Positions 17,761 to 28,621 of a stretch of 64,000 nt of DNA are shown piece after piece (position 1 is the first letter of the stretch; each line of letters opens with the position of its first letter). The notes under the pieces are model-generated. The model ran no database searches. It had not been told where the DNA came from and saw only the letters and a list, made by a program, of their open reading frames with translations. The position numbers and the translations under genes are program-made. The stretch is taken from NCBI RefSeq assembly GCF_000260115.1, contig NZ_JH651379.1, positions 2,397,466 through 2,461,465 on the forward strand, read 5' to 3'. This DNA is from Galbibacter orientalis DSM 19592. GTDB taxonomy: Bacteria; Bacteroidota; Bacteroidia; Flavobacteriales; Flavobacteriaceae.

Positions 17761-19380
17761 CTATGCTCCGTTAAAAAACATCATAACCCCTATAACAATA
17801 ACTATAATTAGTATAGATACTAAAATATCTATCCATGAATAACTTACTTTATTGTTACGTTTTTCTTCTTCAGTAATAGTTTGATAGGTAAGATTTTCTA
17901 CCTTTTCTTTTGATGGTGCAGGCGAAAGGAAACTTACTACCACAATCAATATTACACAGAAAAGGAAGAACCAAGATGCAAAATATAGGAAGTTCATGTG
18001 TCCTATATAATACAACACACCATCTGGATTAAGAGACTCCTTAATAAGTTCTAATACTATTCTAAGTGCAGCTACAATTAATCCTGTTACCAAAGTTATA
18101 AATGCCCCTGTTGCATTGATTCTTTTTGAGAATATTCCCAATAAGAACACTGCTGTAATAGGAGGTGCTATATAAGATTGAACACTTTGCAAATACTCAT
18201 ATAATACTCCAGAGATATTTGCCATAATAGGAATCCAAATAATACCAATAATTACTATAATCCCTGTAGCAAACTGTCCTGTTCTAACTAATTTCTTTTC
18301 AGGAGTATTTGGTCTCAACTTCTTATAAATATCAACTGTAAAAAGTGTAGAACACGAATTAAATACCGACGCCAAAGAACTCATAAGAGCTGCTAATAAC
18401 CCAGCAGCTACCAAACCACGCAATCCAGAAGGAAGTAAATTACTCATTAAAACAGGAAAGGCCTCATCTGGGCTATCCCAATTTAATTCTCCTCTCATTT
18501 TTAGGGTAAGTGCTATAATTCCAGGTACTAAAAACAAGAATACAGGTAAAAGTTTTAGTAACGCACCAAAAATAGTTCCTCTTCGTCCTTCTTTTATATT
18601 TTTAGCAGTTAGGGTACGCTGAACAATGTATTGATCGGTACACCAATACCATATCCCAGTAATGGTACTAGCAATAAGCAATGGCAACCACGGGAAGTTT
18701 GGGTCGTTCATTGGTCGCCACATATTTAAATATTCTGGTCCTACTGTATCTGCCATACTCTCCCATCCGCCAACTTTATCTAGACCAATAAAAGTAAGTG
18801 CTGCTGCTCCAATAACTAAGATAATAGCTTGTAGTGTTTCTGTATAAACAACTGCTCTCATTCCTCCTAAAACGGTATAAATACCTGTAAGTATTACGGT
18901 TCCTAAAGCACCTGTCCAAAAATCGATTCCTAATAAAGCCGCTACTACAACCCCTCCAGCATATATGGTTACAGAAATTTTAGTAAGGACATATGCAATA
19001 ATTGAGAAAACGGAAAGCACCCAACGTGATCGAGCATCAAATCTTTTTTCTAAAAATTCTGGCATTGTAAATACCCCACTACGTGCGTAAAAGGGTAAAA
19101 ACACCCATCCTAGAATAAGGACTACCCAAGCTTGAATTTCATAAATAAGCATAGGCAATTTATTTCCAGCACCAGCACCAGCAAGTCCTACCACATGTTC
19201 TGAACCAATATTGGAAGCAAAAATGGAAGCTCCCACTACAAACCAGCCCACATTACGACCAGCAAGAAAATAATCTTCTGTATTTGAGTTTTTCTTTTTG
19301 ATTACCCAAACCGCTATTCCTATAAGAACAGCAAAATAAATTGAAATCGTGATCCAATCAAAAGTATCTAGTAATTGCAT
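17761..19380 (-). CDS. Sodium/solute symporter (SSS family), probable arabinose importer
   Basis: A 539-residue inner-membrane protein with about 14 hydrophobic helices, typical of SSS/SGLT transporters. Family segments include YFLAGRNVGWFVVGASIFAS, GSEHVVGLAGAGAG, the YARSGVFTMPEFLEKRFD loop, and GLVAAGLLAALMSSLASVFN, the Na+-site region. It couples sodium entry to sugar uptake. It lies two bases downstream of the mutarotase gene at the end of the arabinose operon, so L-arabinose is the likely substrate; this is inference from context. Only short intracellular loops and no extra domain are present. Confidence 0.88.
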   Translation of the reverse strand: MQLLDTFDWITISIYFAVLIGIAVWVIKKKNSNTEDYFLAGRNVGWFVVGASIFASNIGSEHVVGLAGAGAGNKLPMLIYEIQAWVVLILGWVFLPFYARSGVFTMPEFLEKRFDARSRWVLSVFSIIAYVLTKISVTIYAGGVVVAALLGIDFWTGALGTVILTGIYTVLGGMRAVVYTETLQAIILVIGAAALTFIGLDKVGGWESMADTVGPEYLNMWRPMNDPNFPWLPLLIASTITGIWYWCTDQYIVQRTLTAKNIKEGRRGTIFGALLKLLPVFLFLVPGIIALTLKMRGELNWDSPDEAFPVLMSNLLPSGLRGLVAAGLLAALMSSLASVFNSCSTLFTVDIYKKLRPNTPEKKLVRTGQFATGIIVIIGIIWIPIMANISGVLYEYLQSVQSYIAPPITAVFLLGIFSKRINATGAFITLVTGLIVAALRIVLELIKESLNPDGVLYYIGHMNFLYFASWFFLFCVILIVVVSFLSPAPSKEKVENLTYQTITEEEKRNNKVSYSWIDILVSILIIVIVIGVMMFFNGA

Positions 19381-19382
19381 GA

Positions 19383-20576
19383 TTATTTAGTTGAAAATTT
19401 AAAAGATGTTTCTGTTTTATAAGTCTCTCCAGGTTTTAATTCCACCGAAGGAAATTCTTTTTGATTAGGAGAATCTGGATAATGCTGAGTCTCTAAACAA
19501 AAACCTGTTCGCTTAGCATATGTTCCTCCCCCTTTAGCAGGCAATGTACCATCCAAAAAGTTACCAGTGTAAAATTGAATTCCAGGTTCATCGGTAAAAA
19601 CTTCCATAATTCTCCCACTCTCAGGATCATAAGCCGTAGCTGCTAATTGCTGACCGTTATTTTGGTTATTTAAAACCCAACAATGATCGTAACCCAAGCC
19701 ACGCTCTAACTGTTCGTTTTCGGTATTGATTTCTTTTCCTATAACTTTAGGAGACCTAAAATCGAATGGAGTTCCAGCAACATCTTTAAATTCTCCTGTT
19801 GGAATTAAAGACGAATCTACAGGCAGAAAAGCATCAGCATTAATCATAATCTGATGATCTAAAATAGTTTTAGAAAAATCTCCCGATAAATTAAAATACG
19901 AATGTTGAGTAAGATTTACCACCGTTTTCTTGTCGGTTGTAGCTTCATACGCAACCTTTAATGTATTTGTGTTGTCTAATGTATAAGTAACAATAGTTTT
20001 TAAATTTCCTGGATACCCTTCTTCCATATCCTTACTTGTATAAGAAAGTTGTAGTGCTAAATAATCCTTTTCTTGTATTGGCTTTACTTCCCAAACAACT
20101 TTATCAAAACCTTTATTTCCTCCATGTAAATGGTTTTTTCCATCATTTTGAGCTAAGGTATATTCTTCTCCATCGATTGCGAATTTACCCCCAGCAATTC
20201 TATTGCCATAACGTCCAATAATGGCTCCAAAATATGGTGGCGGAATTAAATAATCTTCTAAAGAATCAAATCCTAAAACTACATCTTCAATAGCTCCATT
20301 TTTATCTGGAACTTTTAAGTTGGTAATAACCCCTCCGTAATTAATAATAGCTACCTCCATACCATGCTTGTTTGTAAGCTGGTATTTTGTAATTTTTTCT
20401 CCGGAAGGAAGTTTTCCAAATTCTGAGGTTGAAATATGGAGAGCTTCGGTGTTTTCTTGTATCTCACTTTGCTCTGAATTAGCAGTTGCTTTTTCCGATT
20501 TTGTTTTACATTGAGTAAAAACAACAGCAAGACACACCAGTGAAATATACTTTAAGTTTTGTTTAAATGAATTCAT
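19383..20576 (-). CDS. galM: Aldose 1-epimerase (mutarotase), lipoprotein
   Basis: A 397-residue protein. The N-terminus LVCLAVVFTQCKTKS is a lipoprotein signal with Cys at about residue 23, so it acts in the periplasm. The catalytic domain shows IGRYGNRIAGGKF, NDGKNHLHGGNKGFDKVVW, the catalytic His region TQHSYFNLSG, GYDHCWVLN, and the general-base Glu in FCLETQHYPDSPNQ. It interconverts alpha and beta anomers of free aldoses, useful between glycosidase release and uptake. Two bases separate it from the symporter gene; 112 bases separate it from araA, where a candidate AraR-like site lies at 20607-20623. Confidence 0.92.
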   Translation of the reverse strand: MNSFKQNLKYISLVCLAVVFTQCKTKSEKATANSEQSEIQENTEALHISTSEFGKLPSGEKITKYQLTNKHGMEVAIINYGGVITNLKVPDKNGAIEDVVLGFDSLEDYLIPPPYFGAIIGRYGNRIAGGKFAIDGEEYTLAQNDGKNHLHGGNKGFDKVVWEVKPIQEKDYLALQLSYTSKDMEEGYPGNLKTIVTYTLDNTNTLKVAYEATTDKKTVVNLTQHSYFNLSGDFSKTILDHQIMINADAFLPVDSSLIPTGEFKDVAGTPFDFRSPKVIGKEINTENEQLERGLGYDHCWVLNNQNNGQQLAATAYDPESGRIMEVFTDEPGIQFYTGNFLDGTLPAKGGGTYAKRTGFCLETQHYPDSPNQKEFPSVELKPGETYKTETSFKFSTK

Positions 20577-20606
20577 CTGTTAATATTTATTATTTTAAAA
20601 AGGTCA

Positions 20607-20623
20607 GATGTAATACCCACAAT
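20607..20623. promoter_or_regulatory. Weak AraR-like site upstream of mutarotase-symporter genes
   Basis: GATGT-N7-ACAAT, whose reverse complement ATTGT-N7-ACATC matches the AGTGT-N7-ACATT pattern of the arabinosidase promoters at 8 of 10 arm positions with identical spacing. It sits in the 112-base gap before the mutarotase gene. Position supports it, sequence only moderately. Confidence 0.35.
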
Positions 20624-20688
20624 CATCATATCTATGTGTTTGATAAAGTTGTTAATGGGCATTTCATAATCTATTTAGGTTTAGAAGG

Positions 20689-22194
20689 TTACATTCTATG
20701 TTGAAATAAATGATAATACGATTCATTTGCATTGAGAGTATTCTTAAATTCACGAATACTTGTTTTATCATCAATTACTAATAATTCAATTCCTGCAATA
20801 TCTGCAAAATCTTCCATATATGCAGTAGTAAGTGCTTGGGAGTATACCGTATGATGAGCTCCACCAGCTAGAATCCAAGCGGTAGTAGCTTCTTCAAGAC
20901 TTGGTTTACAATCCCAAAGTACTCTTGCAACTGGCAATTTAGGTAAATCTGCCATTGGTTCCACAGCTTCTACTTCATTAACAATTAATCTAAAACGATT
21001 CCCCATATCTATTAAAGAAGCATTAATTGCAGGACCAGCAGGCGAATTAAAAACCAATCGAACAGGGTCTTCTTTCCCTCCAATTCCTAAAGGATGTACT
21101 TCACAAGAAGGTTTTCCATCGGCAATAGAAGAACATATTTCTAGCATATGCGAGCCTAATACATACGATTTTTCAGGAGTAAAATGATAGGTATAATCTT
21201 CCATAAACGAAGTTCCTCCTTCCAAACCTTGCGCCATTACCTTCATGGTTCTCAACATAGCTGCCGTTTTCCAATCGCCTTCTCCACCAAAACCATAACC
21301 ATCTGCCATTAAACGCTGTACTGCAATTCCTGGCAACTGTTTTAAAGCTCCTAAGTTTTCAAAAGTATCGGTAAAAGCTTTAAACCCACCTTCATCTAAA
21401 AAAGCACGAAGTCCTAATTCAATTTTAGCAGCATCTATTAACGATTGTCTTTTTGCTCCTCCTTCTTTAAGAGATGCTGTTAAATTATAAGACGTTTCAT
21501 AAACCGCAAGTAAATTCTGTAATTGCTTATCTGTAACAGCATCAATATGCTTTACTACATCCGAAGAATCATAGCCATTTACTTCCAGTCCAAAACGCAT
21601 TTGAGCCTGTACTTTATCTCCCTCAGTAACTGCAACTTGGCGCATATTGTCGCCAATTCTGGCAACTTTCATATGTTGTAATTCGTCCCAACCTAAAGCT
21701 ACACGCGTCCAAACACCTAATTGTTTTTGTACATTTTCCGATTTCCAATGTCCTACAATTACTTTTCTTTTCTGACGCATTCTAGACATCATAAATCCAA
21801 ATTCACGGTCGCCATGCGCCGATTGATTTAAATTCATAAAATCCATATCTATATCATTCCATGGAATCTCTGCATTAAACTGCGTATGAAAATGACATAA
21901 TGGTTTTTTAAGAATATTAAGTCCTGCAATCCACATTTTAGCTGGAGAAAATGTATGCATCCAAGTAATAATTCCGATACAATTTTTTGTGGTATTTGCT
22001 TCAATACAAATAGCTGTTATCTCATCGGGAGTTGTAACGATATTCTTACTTACTATTTTTACATCAATTTTTGAAGAAGCATCCAATCCATTTGCAATGG
22101 TATTTGCATTTTGTGCTACCTGTTTTAGAGTTTCGGGACCGTATAAGTGTTGGCTCCCCGTTACAAACCAAATTTCTTTTTCCGTTGAAATCAT
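20689..22194 (-). CDS. araA: L-arabinose isomerase
   Basis: A 501-residue enzyme of normal length. The Mn2+-site residues of the family are visible: Glu in [11 protein letters not shown], Glu in FMEDYTYHF, His in VLGSHMLEI and His in GGAHHTVYS. It converts L-arabinose to L-ribulose in the cytoplasm. The gene follows araD by 16 bases; order in transcription is araB-araD-araA. It opens [20 protein letters not shown], the usual AraA N-terminus, which fixes the start. Confidence 0.97.
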   Translation of the reverse strand: MISTEKEIWFVTGSQHLYGPETLKQVAQNANTIANGLDASSKIDVKIVSKNIVTTPDEITAICIEANTTKNCIGIITWMHTFSPAKMWIAGLNILKKPLCHFHTQFNAEIPWNDIDMDFMNLNQSAHGDREFGFMMSRMRQKRKVIVGHWKSENVQKQLGVWTRVALGWDELQHMKVARIGDNMRQVAVTEGDKVQAQMRFGLEVNGYDSSDVVKHIDAVTDKQLQNLLAVYETSYNLTASLKEGGAKRQSLIDAAKIELGLRAFLDEGGFKAFTDTFENLGALKQLPGIAVQRLMADGYGFGGEGDWKTAAMLRTMKVMAQGLEGGTSFMEDYTYHFTPEKSYVLGSHMLEICSSIADGKPSCEVHPLGIGGKEDPVRLVFNSPAGPAINASLIDMGNRFRLIVNEVEAVEPMADLPKLPVARVLWDCKPSLEEATTAWILAGGAHHTVYSQALTTAYMEDFADIAGIELLVIDDKTSIREFKNTLNANESYYHLFQHRM

Positions 22195-22210
22195 TAATTA
22201 TAGTTTTTTA

Positions 22211-22915
22211 TTATTTCTGTCCGTAGTAAGCATCTTTTCCATGCTTACGTTCGTAATGTTTTTTTATAAGTGAATCTTTTAATCTTGGTGCATTTGGATT
22301 AATTTGAAGTGTTAAATAAGCCATTCTTGCTACTTCTTCCAATACTTTACTATTATATACTGCTTTTGAAGCTGAATTACCCCAAGTAAACGGACCATGA
22401 TTACCCAATAATACCATCTGTACTTCTTGATGGGATATCTTTTTATCTTTAAAACAATCTAAAATCTGAATTCCAGTATTGTGTTCGTAGTTTCCTTCAA
22501 TTAATTTATCTTTCATTGGAGGAGCACAAGGAATATCGGCTACCAAATGGTCGGCATGTGTAGTTCCAAAAATAGGAATATCTTTTTGCGCTTGCGCCCA
22601 AGCTACAGAATAGGTAGCATGTGTATGAGCTATACCTCCAATATCTTCCCAATTTTTATACAAGAACGCATGTGTTTTGGTATCAGATGATGGTCGCATT
22701 TCCCCTTCAACAATATTGTTTTCAAAATCGACAATTACTATATCCTCTGGTTTTAATTTTTCATAAGGAACCCCGCTTGGTTTAATAGCAAAAACCTTAT
22801 TCTGTCTATCAACAGCACTTACATTTCCAAAGGTATAAATTACCAAATCCAATGCGTTAAGCTCCATATTTGCCTCGTAGCATTCTCTTTTTAATTCTTT
22901 ATATTTTGACTCCAT
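22211..22915 (-). CDS. araD: L-ribulose-5-phosphate 4-epimerase
   Basis: A 234-residue class II aldolase-family epimerase. Zinc ligands are visible in GIAHTHATYSVAWAQA and in the later LLGNHGPFTWG; TTHADHL is the conserved partner segment. It converts L-ribulose 5-phosphate to D-xylulose 5-phosphate, feeding the pentose phosphate pathway. It lies 14 bases after araB and 16 before araA, so all three are co-transcribed. Confidence 0.96.
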   Translation of the reverse strand: MESKYKELKRECYEANMELNALDLVIYTFGNVSAVDRQNKVFAIKPSGVPYEKLKPEDIVIVDFENNIVEGEMRPSSDTKTHAFLYKNWEDIGGIAHTHATYSVAWAQAQKDIPIFGTTHADHLVADIPCAPPMKDKLIEGNYEHNTGIQILDCFKDKKISHQEVQMVLLGNHGPFTWGNSASKAVYNSKVLEEVARMAYLTLQINPNAPRLKDSLIKKHYERKHGKDAYYGQK

Positions 22916-22929
22916 AATTACTAATTGTA

Positions 22930-24609
22930 TTATTTGGATGTGTTGTTTTCTATATAAACTGAAAGTCCTGAATAAGACTCCAATAGTGTTTTATAAACCG
23001 CTACTTGATCTTCCTGCGGATGATATTCGGCTTCAAAATTGCTTCCTAAATGTTTACTAGCTTCTATTACGTCTTTATAAATTCCAGCGGCTACAGCAGC
23101 ATAAATAGCCGCTCCCAATGCTGGAGCTTGATCTGAGGACGCTATTTTTATTGGCATATTTAATACATTGGCAAGAGTTTGCATAATAAAAGGAGATTTC
23201 CTTGCTACTCCCCCAATACCAATAACAGTATTAATTTTTACCCCTTCGCTCTCAAAACGATCTACTATTTTTTTAGCACCAAAACAAATTGCGTTTACTA
23301 ATGCCTTAAAAATATGTGGTGCTTTGGTTCCTAAGTTTAAGTCCATCATGGCAGCTTTTAATTCCTGATTTGCATCTGGAGTTCTTCTACCATTAATCCA
23401 ATCTAAGGCTGTAGGAACACTTTCTTCCAACGGGATATTTTTGGCTGCTTCAGCTAATTGTTTGATGAAATTCCCTTCAATCTCTTTCTTTAAATTATCT
23501 TTTTGAGCTTCGGTTAAACTTTCTGAGGTATAAACCAAATTATGAAGAGGCCAAGAAAGCACATCTTTAAACCAAGCTAATAAATCTCCAAATGCAGATT
23601 GACCAGCTTCCAAACCTACCATTCCTGGAATTACAGAACCATTTACTTGACCACAAATTCCTTTAACAGCCTTTTTTCCAATTACATTTTCATTGGCTAC
23701 AATAATATCACAAGTAGATGTTCCCATTACCCTAACCAACGTATGCTCTTCTATTCTAGCTCCCACTGCTCCAGCGTGCGCATCAAAAGTTCCAACTGCA
23801 ATTACCGTTTCTGTAGTTAACCCCAATCTCTCTGCCCATTCAGAGTTTAAATTTCCAGCAACCTCATCAGAAGTATATGTTTCTTTATAAAGTTGATTTC
23901 TTAGTTTGGATAAATACGGATTTAATTTCCCTAAAAATTCTTCGGAAGGGAGTCCGTCCCAGCTTTCATGCCACATTGCTTTATGACCAGCAGCACAACG
24001 ACTTCTTTTAAATGTATTTAAATCTTTTTCGTCGCCTAATAAATAAGTGATGTAATCGCAATGTTCCATCCATGTATAAGCAGCATTCTTAATAACTTCA
24101 TCTTCTCTGGCTATATGAAGTATTTTAGCCCAAAACCATTCAGAAGAATAAATTCCTCCCTCAAACTGCGTAAAATCTTGTCCTCCCCAACTTCTAGAGA
24201 GCTTATTAATTTCATTGGCCTCCTCAATAGCGGTATGGTCTTTCCATAAAACCATCATTGCATTTGGGTTTTCACTAAATTCTGGTAATAAAGCAAGTGG
24301 AGTACCCTCTTTAGAAAGCGGCATTGGAGACGAGCCTGTGGTGTCTATACAAATTCCTTTAATAGCAGCTGGTTTTACCCCCGCTGTAGCAACAACTTTT
24401 TTAATAGTCTGTTCTAATCCCTCAATATGATCTAATGGATGCTGACGAAATTGATTTTTAGAAGCATTACAATATAATTTCTGTTTCCATCTTTTATAAT
24501 ATGAAACATCTGTAGCTATTTCTTCCCCATTTGCTGCATTTAACAATACAGCTCTTACAGAATCTGTACCGTAATCCAGCCCGATTACGTATGATTTATT
24601 ATCGCTCAT
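22930..24609 (-). CDS. araB: L-ribulokinase
   Basis: A 559-residue FGGY-family kinase of usual length. The N-terminal ATPase-fold signature is VIGLDYGTDSVRAVLLNA; substrate-side motifs CIDTTGSSPMPLS and GTFDAHAGAVGA and the C-terminal nucleotide segment IGIGGVARKSPFIMQTLANV are all visible. It phosphorylates L-ribulose to L-ribulose 5-phosphate in the cytoplasm. The gap to the upstream GH51 gene is four bases and to araD 14. Confidence 0.96.
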   Translation of the reverse strand: MSDNKSYVIGLDYGTDSVRAVLLNAANGEEIATDVSYYKRWKQKLYCNASKNQFRQHPLDHIEGLEQTIKKVVATAGVKPAAIKGICIDTTGSSPMPLSKEGTPLALLPEFSENPNAMMVLWKDHTAIEEANEINKLSRSWGGQDFTQFEGGIYSSEWFWAKILHIAREDEVIKNAAYTWMEHCDYITYLLGDEKDLNTFKRSRCAAGHKAMWHESWDGLPSEEFLGKLNPYLSKLRNQLYKETYTSDEVAGNLNSEWAERLGLTTETVIAVGTFDAHAGAVGARIEEHTLVRVMGTSTCDIIVANENVIGKKAVKGICGQVNGSVIPGMVGLEAGQSAFGDLLAWFKDVLSWPLHNLVYTSESLTEAQKDNLKKEIEGNFIKQLAEAAKNIPLEESVPTALDWINGRRTPDANQELKAAMMDLNLGTKAPHIFKALVNAICFGAKKIVDRFESEGVKINTVIGIGGVARKSPFIMQTLANVLNMPIKIASSDQAPALGAAIYAAVAAGIYKDVIEASKHLGSNFEAEYHPQEDQVAVYKTLLESYSGLSVYIENNTSK

Positions 24610-24613
24610 TAAA

Positions 24614-26587
24614 TTAATTAATTTTCAATTTGAATACATTTACAGAATAAGGAGCTAATTGAACTCCATCTTTAGCATCTATTTTAATTTCTTTAGATTT
24701 TGGTATTATATTTTTAGGTTTACTGATGGAATTTACATCACTCAACCCTTCACTTACAAGAACAATTTGAGTAGCATTATTAGCAACAGAAACCCCATTC
24801 CATTTAAAATTAATAGTATTTTTTTCAGATAGTGTATTTACCACTTTAACAATCATTTCGTTGGTTTCTGTATCTTTTACTACAGAAGCATATAAACTCT
24901 TCTGTCCTATTATTTTTTTACCATCAATAGTAACTTTCATAAGATCGGTGCCTCGATTGGTTGCAAATAATTTTTGCACATAATAATTTGGTGTCCCATA
25001 AGAAGTAAGATTGTTAAACCAAATTAAATCGGGAGTCCATTGCCAACCTTCTGTATGCGCCATCAAGGGTGCATAAGACGTTAATTGAACTACCTCAGCA
25101 TTACGCTCTAATCCAGTCATAAATGCTGCTTCAGACATGGCACACTCCCAATTATTTTCGTTTTTTGGGCTTGCAATTGCAACACTTTGTGCAGCGTATT
25201 CTCCAGCAAAAATTTTAGGACCATTTCTATCGTAATCATCATACCTATCGGCATTATCTCTAAACCATTGCGGACTACGGTAATAATGCTCATCTATAAT
25301 CTCTGCATTTAGTTTTTTCAACGCTTCCATTCCGTATTCAAAATAATCGCCATCTGGAAAAGGACCACTTCCAGAAACAATAATCATATCTGGATATTGT
25401 TTTTTAATAGCTTCAGAAAAAACCTTGTAACGCGCAATATAATCTGGTCCCCATTGTTCATTTCCAACCCCAATATATTTCATATTGAAAGGCTCTGGAT
25501 GCCCCATATCACTACGTACTTTTCCCCAAGGAGTTGAAACATCTCCATTAGCAAACTCTATTAAATCTAAAGCATCTTGCACATAAGGATCAAGTTCTTC
25601 CATTGGCACTAATTCTCCAGTATTGAACTGGCATGCCATTCCGCAACTCAAAATTGGTAATGGTTCTGCCCCCATATCTTCTGCTAATTGGAAATATTCA
25701 AAAAAACCAATTCCAAAACTCTGATAATAATCGGGGGTTGGACGATGTCCAAACTCTGTATTCCATCTATTGACCAATATTTCACGATCTTCAATAGGGC
25801 CTACTGTTTTTTTCCATTGATAGCGTTTTGCTAACGTTCTTCCTTCTACAATACAACCTCCTGGAAAACGTAAAAACCCTGGATCCATATCTGCTAACAA
25901 TTGCACCAAATCTTTACGCATTCCATTTTTTCTTTGTTTCCATGTATCTTCAGGAAATAAAGAAATCATATCCATATCAATTTCTCCCGTTCCAGAAAAC
26001 GTTATTTCAAGGGTAGCTTTTTCTGCGGTTGCAGTTGCCGTTAATTGTGCTTCATATTTTTTCCAATCGTTGGCATCTACTACTACCGAGGTAGAAGCAA
26101 TTTCCTTCTTATCTTTCCCGACCAGCTTAAAGTGAAGCTCCTTTATATTACCCGATGTTTTAGCAGCTAAAAAGGACAGATTATAAACAGCCTTGGCATG
26201 TATCCCCATCCCTCTAAAACCTTGATTGATGATTTTGTAACCTTGATCGTCTTTTACAGTAATTCTACAATAATTGTGATTGGTTTGATCTCCAGAATAT
26301 TTTATAATTGTAGCAATTCCTGAATTGTTATTATAAGAATGACGATCGCTATTAGGTTGTTCCCAACCCATTAAAGGCTCATCAAATTCAAAAGATCTAT
26401 TTTTAATCATCTCAGCATACAACCCACCATCTGCGGCAAAATTGATATCCTCAAAAAATATCCCGTACATTGTGGGTTGTATTTTAGCAATAGATTGTGA
26501 TGCATCTACCTCTAAAGTTGTTATTTGTGCATAATTTATTCCTACACAAAAAAATGCTAGAATGTATATCTGTTTTAAAGTTTTCAT
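24614..26587 (-). CDS. GH51 alpha-L-arabinofuranosidase with N-terminal carbohydrate-binding-like module
   Basis: A 657-residue secreted enzyme; signal peptide to about residue 20 (FFCVGINYAQ). Residues ~75-210 form a β-sandwich module resembling CBM4-type domains, inserted after the first strand of the catalytic region as in many GH51 proteins. The catalytic barrel covers ~220-530: acid/base Glu377 in GVGNEQWG and nucleophile Glu463 in IFAGEYAA. The C-terminal β-domain follows. It removes alpha-L-arabinofuranosyl side chains from arabinan or arabinoxylan in the periplasm or on the surface. It lies between the GH127 gene and araB in one operon. Confidence 0.93.
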   Translation of the reverse strand: MKTLKQIYILAFFCVGINYAQITTLEVDASQSIAKIQPTMYGIFFEDINFAADGGLYAEMIKNRSFEFDEPLMGWEQPNSDRHSYNNNSGIATIIKYSGDQTNHNYCRITVKDDQGYKIINQGFRGMGIHAKAVYNLSFLAAKTSGNIKELHFKLVGKDKKEIASTSVVVDANDWKKYEAQLTATATAEKATLEITFSGTGEIDMDMISLFPEDTWKQRKNGMRKDLVQLLADMDPGFLRFPGGCIVEGRTLAKRYQWKKTVGPIEDREILVNRWNTEFGHRPTPDYYQSFGIGFFEYFQLAEDMGAEPLPILSCGMACQFNTGELVPMEELDPYVQDALDLIEFANGDVSTPWGKVRSDMGHPEPFNMKYIGVGNEQWGPDYIARYKVFSEAIKKQYPDMIIVSGSGPFPDGDYFEYGMEALKKLNAEIIDEHYYRSPQWFRDNADRYDDYDRNGPKIFAGEYAAQSVAIASPKNENNWECAMSEAAFMTGLERNAEVVQLTSYAPLMAHTEGWQWTPDLIWFNNLTSYGTPNYYVQKLFATNRGTDLMKVTIDGKKIIGQKSLYASVVKDTETNEMIVKVVNTLSEKNTINFKWNGVSVANNATQIVLVSEGLSDVNSISKPKNIIPKSKEIKIDAKDGVQLAPYSVNVFKLKIN

Positions 26588-26608
26588 TTTTAGTTTTTGT
26601 TGATTTAT

Positions 26609-28591
26609 CTATTTTTTAGGCAACCATACTTTCATTTTTCCTATTCCTCTGTTTGACCATGCATAATAAGGAATGGCTTTTAATTTATTGTTCTCTATTA
26701 CATTAACCCCTTCTAAAAGATCGTTCTCCTTTTTTACTTGAAAAGTATCGTCATTAGAAATCGTAATAGCATCAAAATTATTTTTATTATCTATTTCTTC
26801 CACTGCATATACAATTGGACCATATTCCAAAGCAATTTTCCCACGGTCTTCTTCCACTTTTTCATTTGCTAATACTTCTCTAACTTTCATTGGAATCTCT
26901 AAAGAAATGGTTTCTCCTTTTTTCCAGTTTCGAGTAAGTGTTATATATCCATTATCAATTGTTGCTTCCACTAGCTCTCCATTAACCTTAACTTCTGGTA
27001 CTGCTTTTATTTTTTCTTTATATGAATAAAGTGTTCCTGGGAGCACCTCATTTCTTGCCCAACCTGGAATTCGTAATTTTATAGTAAAATCTGACGCTGT
27101 TTCTGGAGTAACTGTTAACTTAACACTTCCATTCCATGGATAAGAAGTTTCCTGAGTAATAGCTATAGCTGTTTCCTCCAAGCCTATTGTTGCCTGATTT
27201 GCAGCATATAGATTTACAAATACTGTATCGGAAGTTTTAGAATAAATTAACCCAGGTAAAGAAGGAATAAAACGAATTACATTAGTAGGACAACAAGAGC
27301 AATCAAACCAATCTTTTCGGGTACATGCCCCTTGATTAAATTTATACACTCCATCTGATTCTAATGCATTTGGATAGAAAAATTGAGTCCCGTTTAATGA
27401 AAGTCCAGAAATTAAACCATTATACAATGTACGTTCAATAACATCAAAATATTTTACATTCCCAGTCATATTATGCAATCTGTGATTCCAATAGACATCT
27501 CCAATTGCAGCACAAGTTTCGTTATAAGCAGTTAAATTAGGAAGTTCATAATTTTCTCCAAATGCCTCACCTTCATGCCTAGCTCCTATTCCACCAGTGA
27601 GATACATTTTTTTATTTACCATATTCTCCCAAAGGTTATCTACAGCTTTATGGTAAGCGGTATCATTCTCAATAGCCGCAATATCCGTCATAGCGGCATA
27701 CATATAAACAGCTCTAACAGCATGTCCCACTACTTCATCTTGTTTTATAACAGGAACATGATCTTGAGCATAGGGACCAAAATCCATTCTTCCTTCATGA
27801 AACCCTCTTCCATCTAAAAAGTATTTTGCCAATTCTAAATACTTCTTTTCGTTGGTAATTCTATACAACCTTATCAATCCTGTTTCTATAATTTGGTGTC
27901 CTGGAACCGTATGGATTTTTCCATCTTCTGGCCCAAAGGTTTCTACCATTAAATCTGCATTTTTTAAAGCTATATTTAAGAAATTCTTTTTCCCAGTAGC
28001 CTCGTAATGAGCAGCAGCAGCTTCGTATAAATGTCCAGCATTGTATAATTCATGACTCATCTCTAAAGATTCCCAACGCTTCCCTTCATTAACCTTTACC
28101 CACGTTGCTGGGGGATGAGCAGGATTTATAGTTCGCCAAGTAGTTAGATAACCATCTTTTTCCTGACCAATACTTATTACATTAATAATGGAATCTAATA
28201 AAGTTTCTAGTTGAGGATTCGGTGCACTAATTAAAGAGTAAGATGCTCCTTCAACAATTTTATAAACATCGGTATCATCAAAAGGCATAACACCTTTTAC
28301 TTCGCCTTCCATTTTTCCTCCAGCAATTAAGAAGTTATCAAAGCGACCTTCTTCTGTAGATTTTTCTATAGCGTATTCTATAGTTCTTTCTTGTACTCTT
28401 TCTATAATAGGAAGCCAAAAATTATCATTCAATTTTACATGTTGAATATTTACCGATTCTATTTGGTAACCCGATTCATTCTCAATTTTTGTAGTAACAC
28501 CTTCCTTCTGACTTTCTTGCTGACAAGAAAATAATAACAATAAAGAAAATGTTACTAAAATAGTACTGTCAATTCTTCTTAGACTTCTCAT
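26609..28591 (-). CDS. GH127 beta-L-arabinofuranosidase (DUF1680), lipoprotein
   Basis: A 660-residue protein with lipoprotein signal LLLLFSCQQ (Cys23). The catalytic features of GH127 are visible: Glu342 in HEGEAFGENYELPN, the zinc ligands Glu358 and Cys360 in NETC, and Cys433-Cys434 in CSCCPTNVIR, of which the first is the family nucleophile by analogy to the Bifidobacterium enzyme HypBA1. It releases beta-L-arabinofuranose, for instance from hydroxyproline-linked arabino-oligosaccharides or pectic side chains. It is the first gene of the GH127-GH51-araBDA operon, with an AraR-like site 31 bases upstream of the ATG. Confidence 0.92.
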   Translation of the reverse strand: MRSLRRIDSTILVTFSLLLLFSCQQESQKEGVTTKIENESGYQIESVNIQHVKLNDNFWLPIIERVQERTIEYAIEKSTEEGRFDNFLIAGGKMEGEVKGVMPFDDTDVYKIVEGASYSLISAPNPQLETLLDSIINVISIGQEKDGYLTTWRTINPAHPPATWVKVNEGKRWESLEMSHELYNAGHLYEAAAAHYEATGKKNFLNIALKNADLMVETFGPEDGKIHTVPGHQIIETGLIRLYRITNEKKYLELAKYFLDGRGFHEGRMDFGPYAQDHVPVIKQDEVVGHAVRAVYMYAAMTDIAAIENDTAYHKAVDNLWENMVNKKMYLTGGIGARHEGEAFGENYELPNLTAYNETCAAIGDVYWNHRLHNMTGNVKYFDVIERTLYNGLISGLSLNGTQFFYPNALESDGVYKFNQGACTRKDWFDCSCCPTNVIRFIPSLPGLIYSKTSDTVFVNLYAANQATIGLEETAIAITQETSYPWNGSVKLTVTPETASDFTIKLRIPGWARNEVLPGTLYSYKEKIKAVPEVKVNGELVEATIDNGYITLTRNWKKGETISLEIPMKVREVLANEKVEEDRGKIALEYGPIVYAVEEIDNKNNFDAITISNDDTFQVKKENDLLEGVNVIENNKLKAIPYYAWSNRGIGKMKVWLPKK

Positions 28592-28621
28592 TTTAGGTAG
28601 TTTTGGCGGTTAACTTTTATA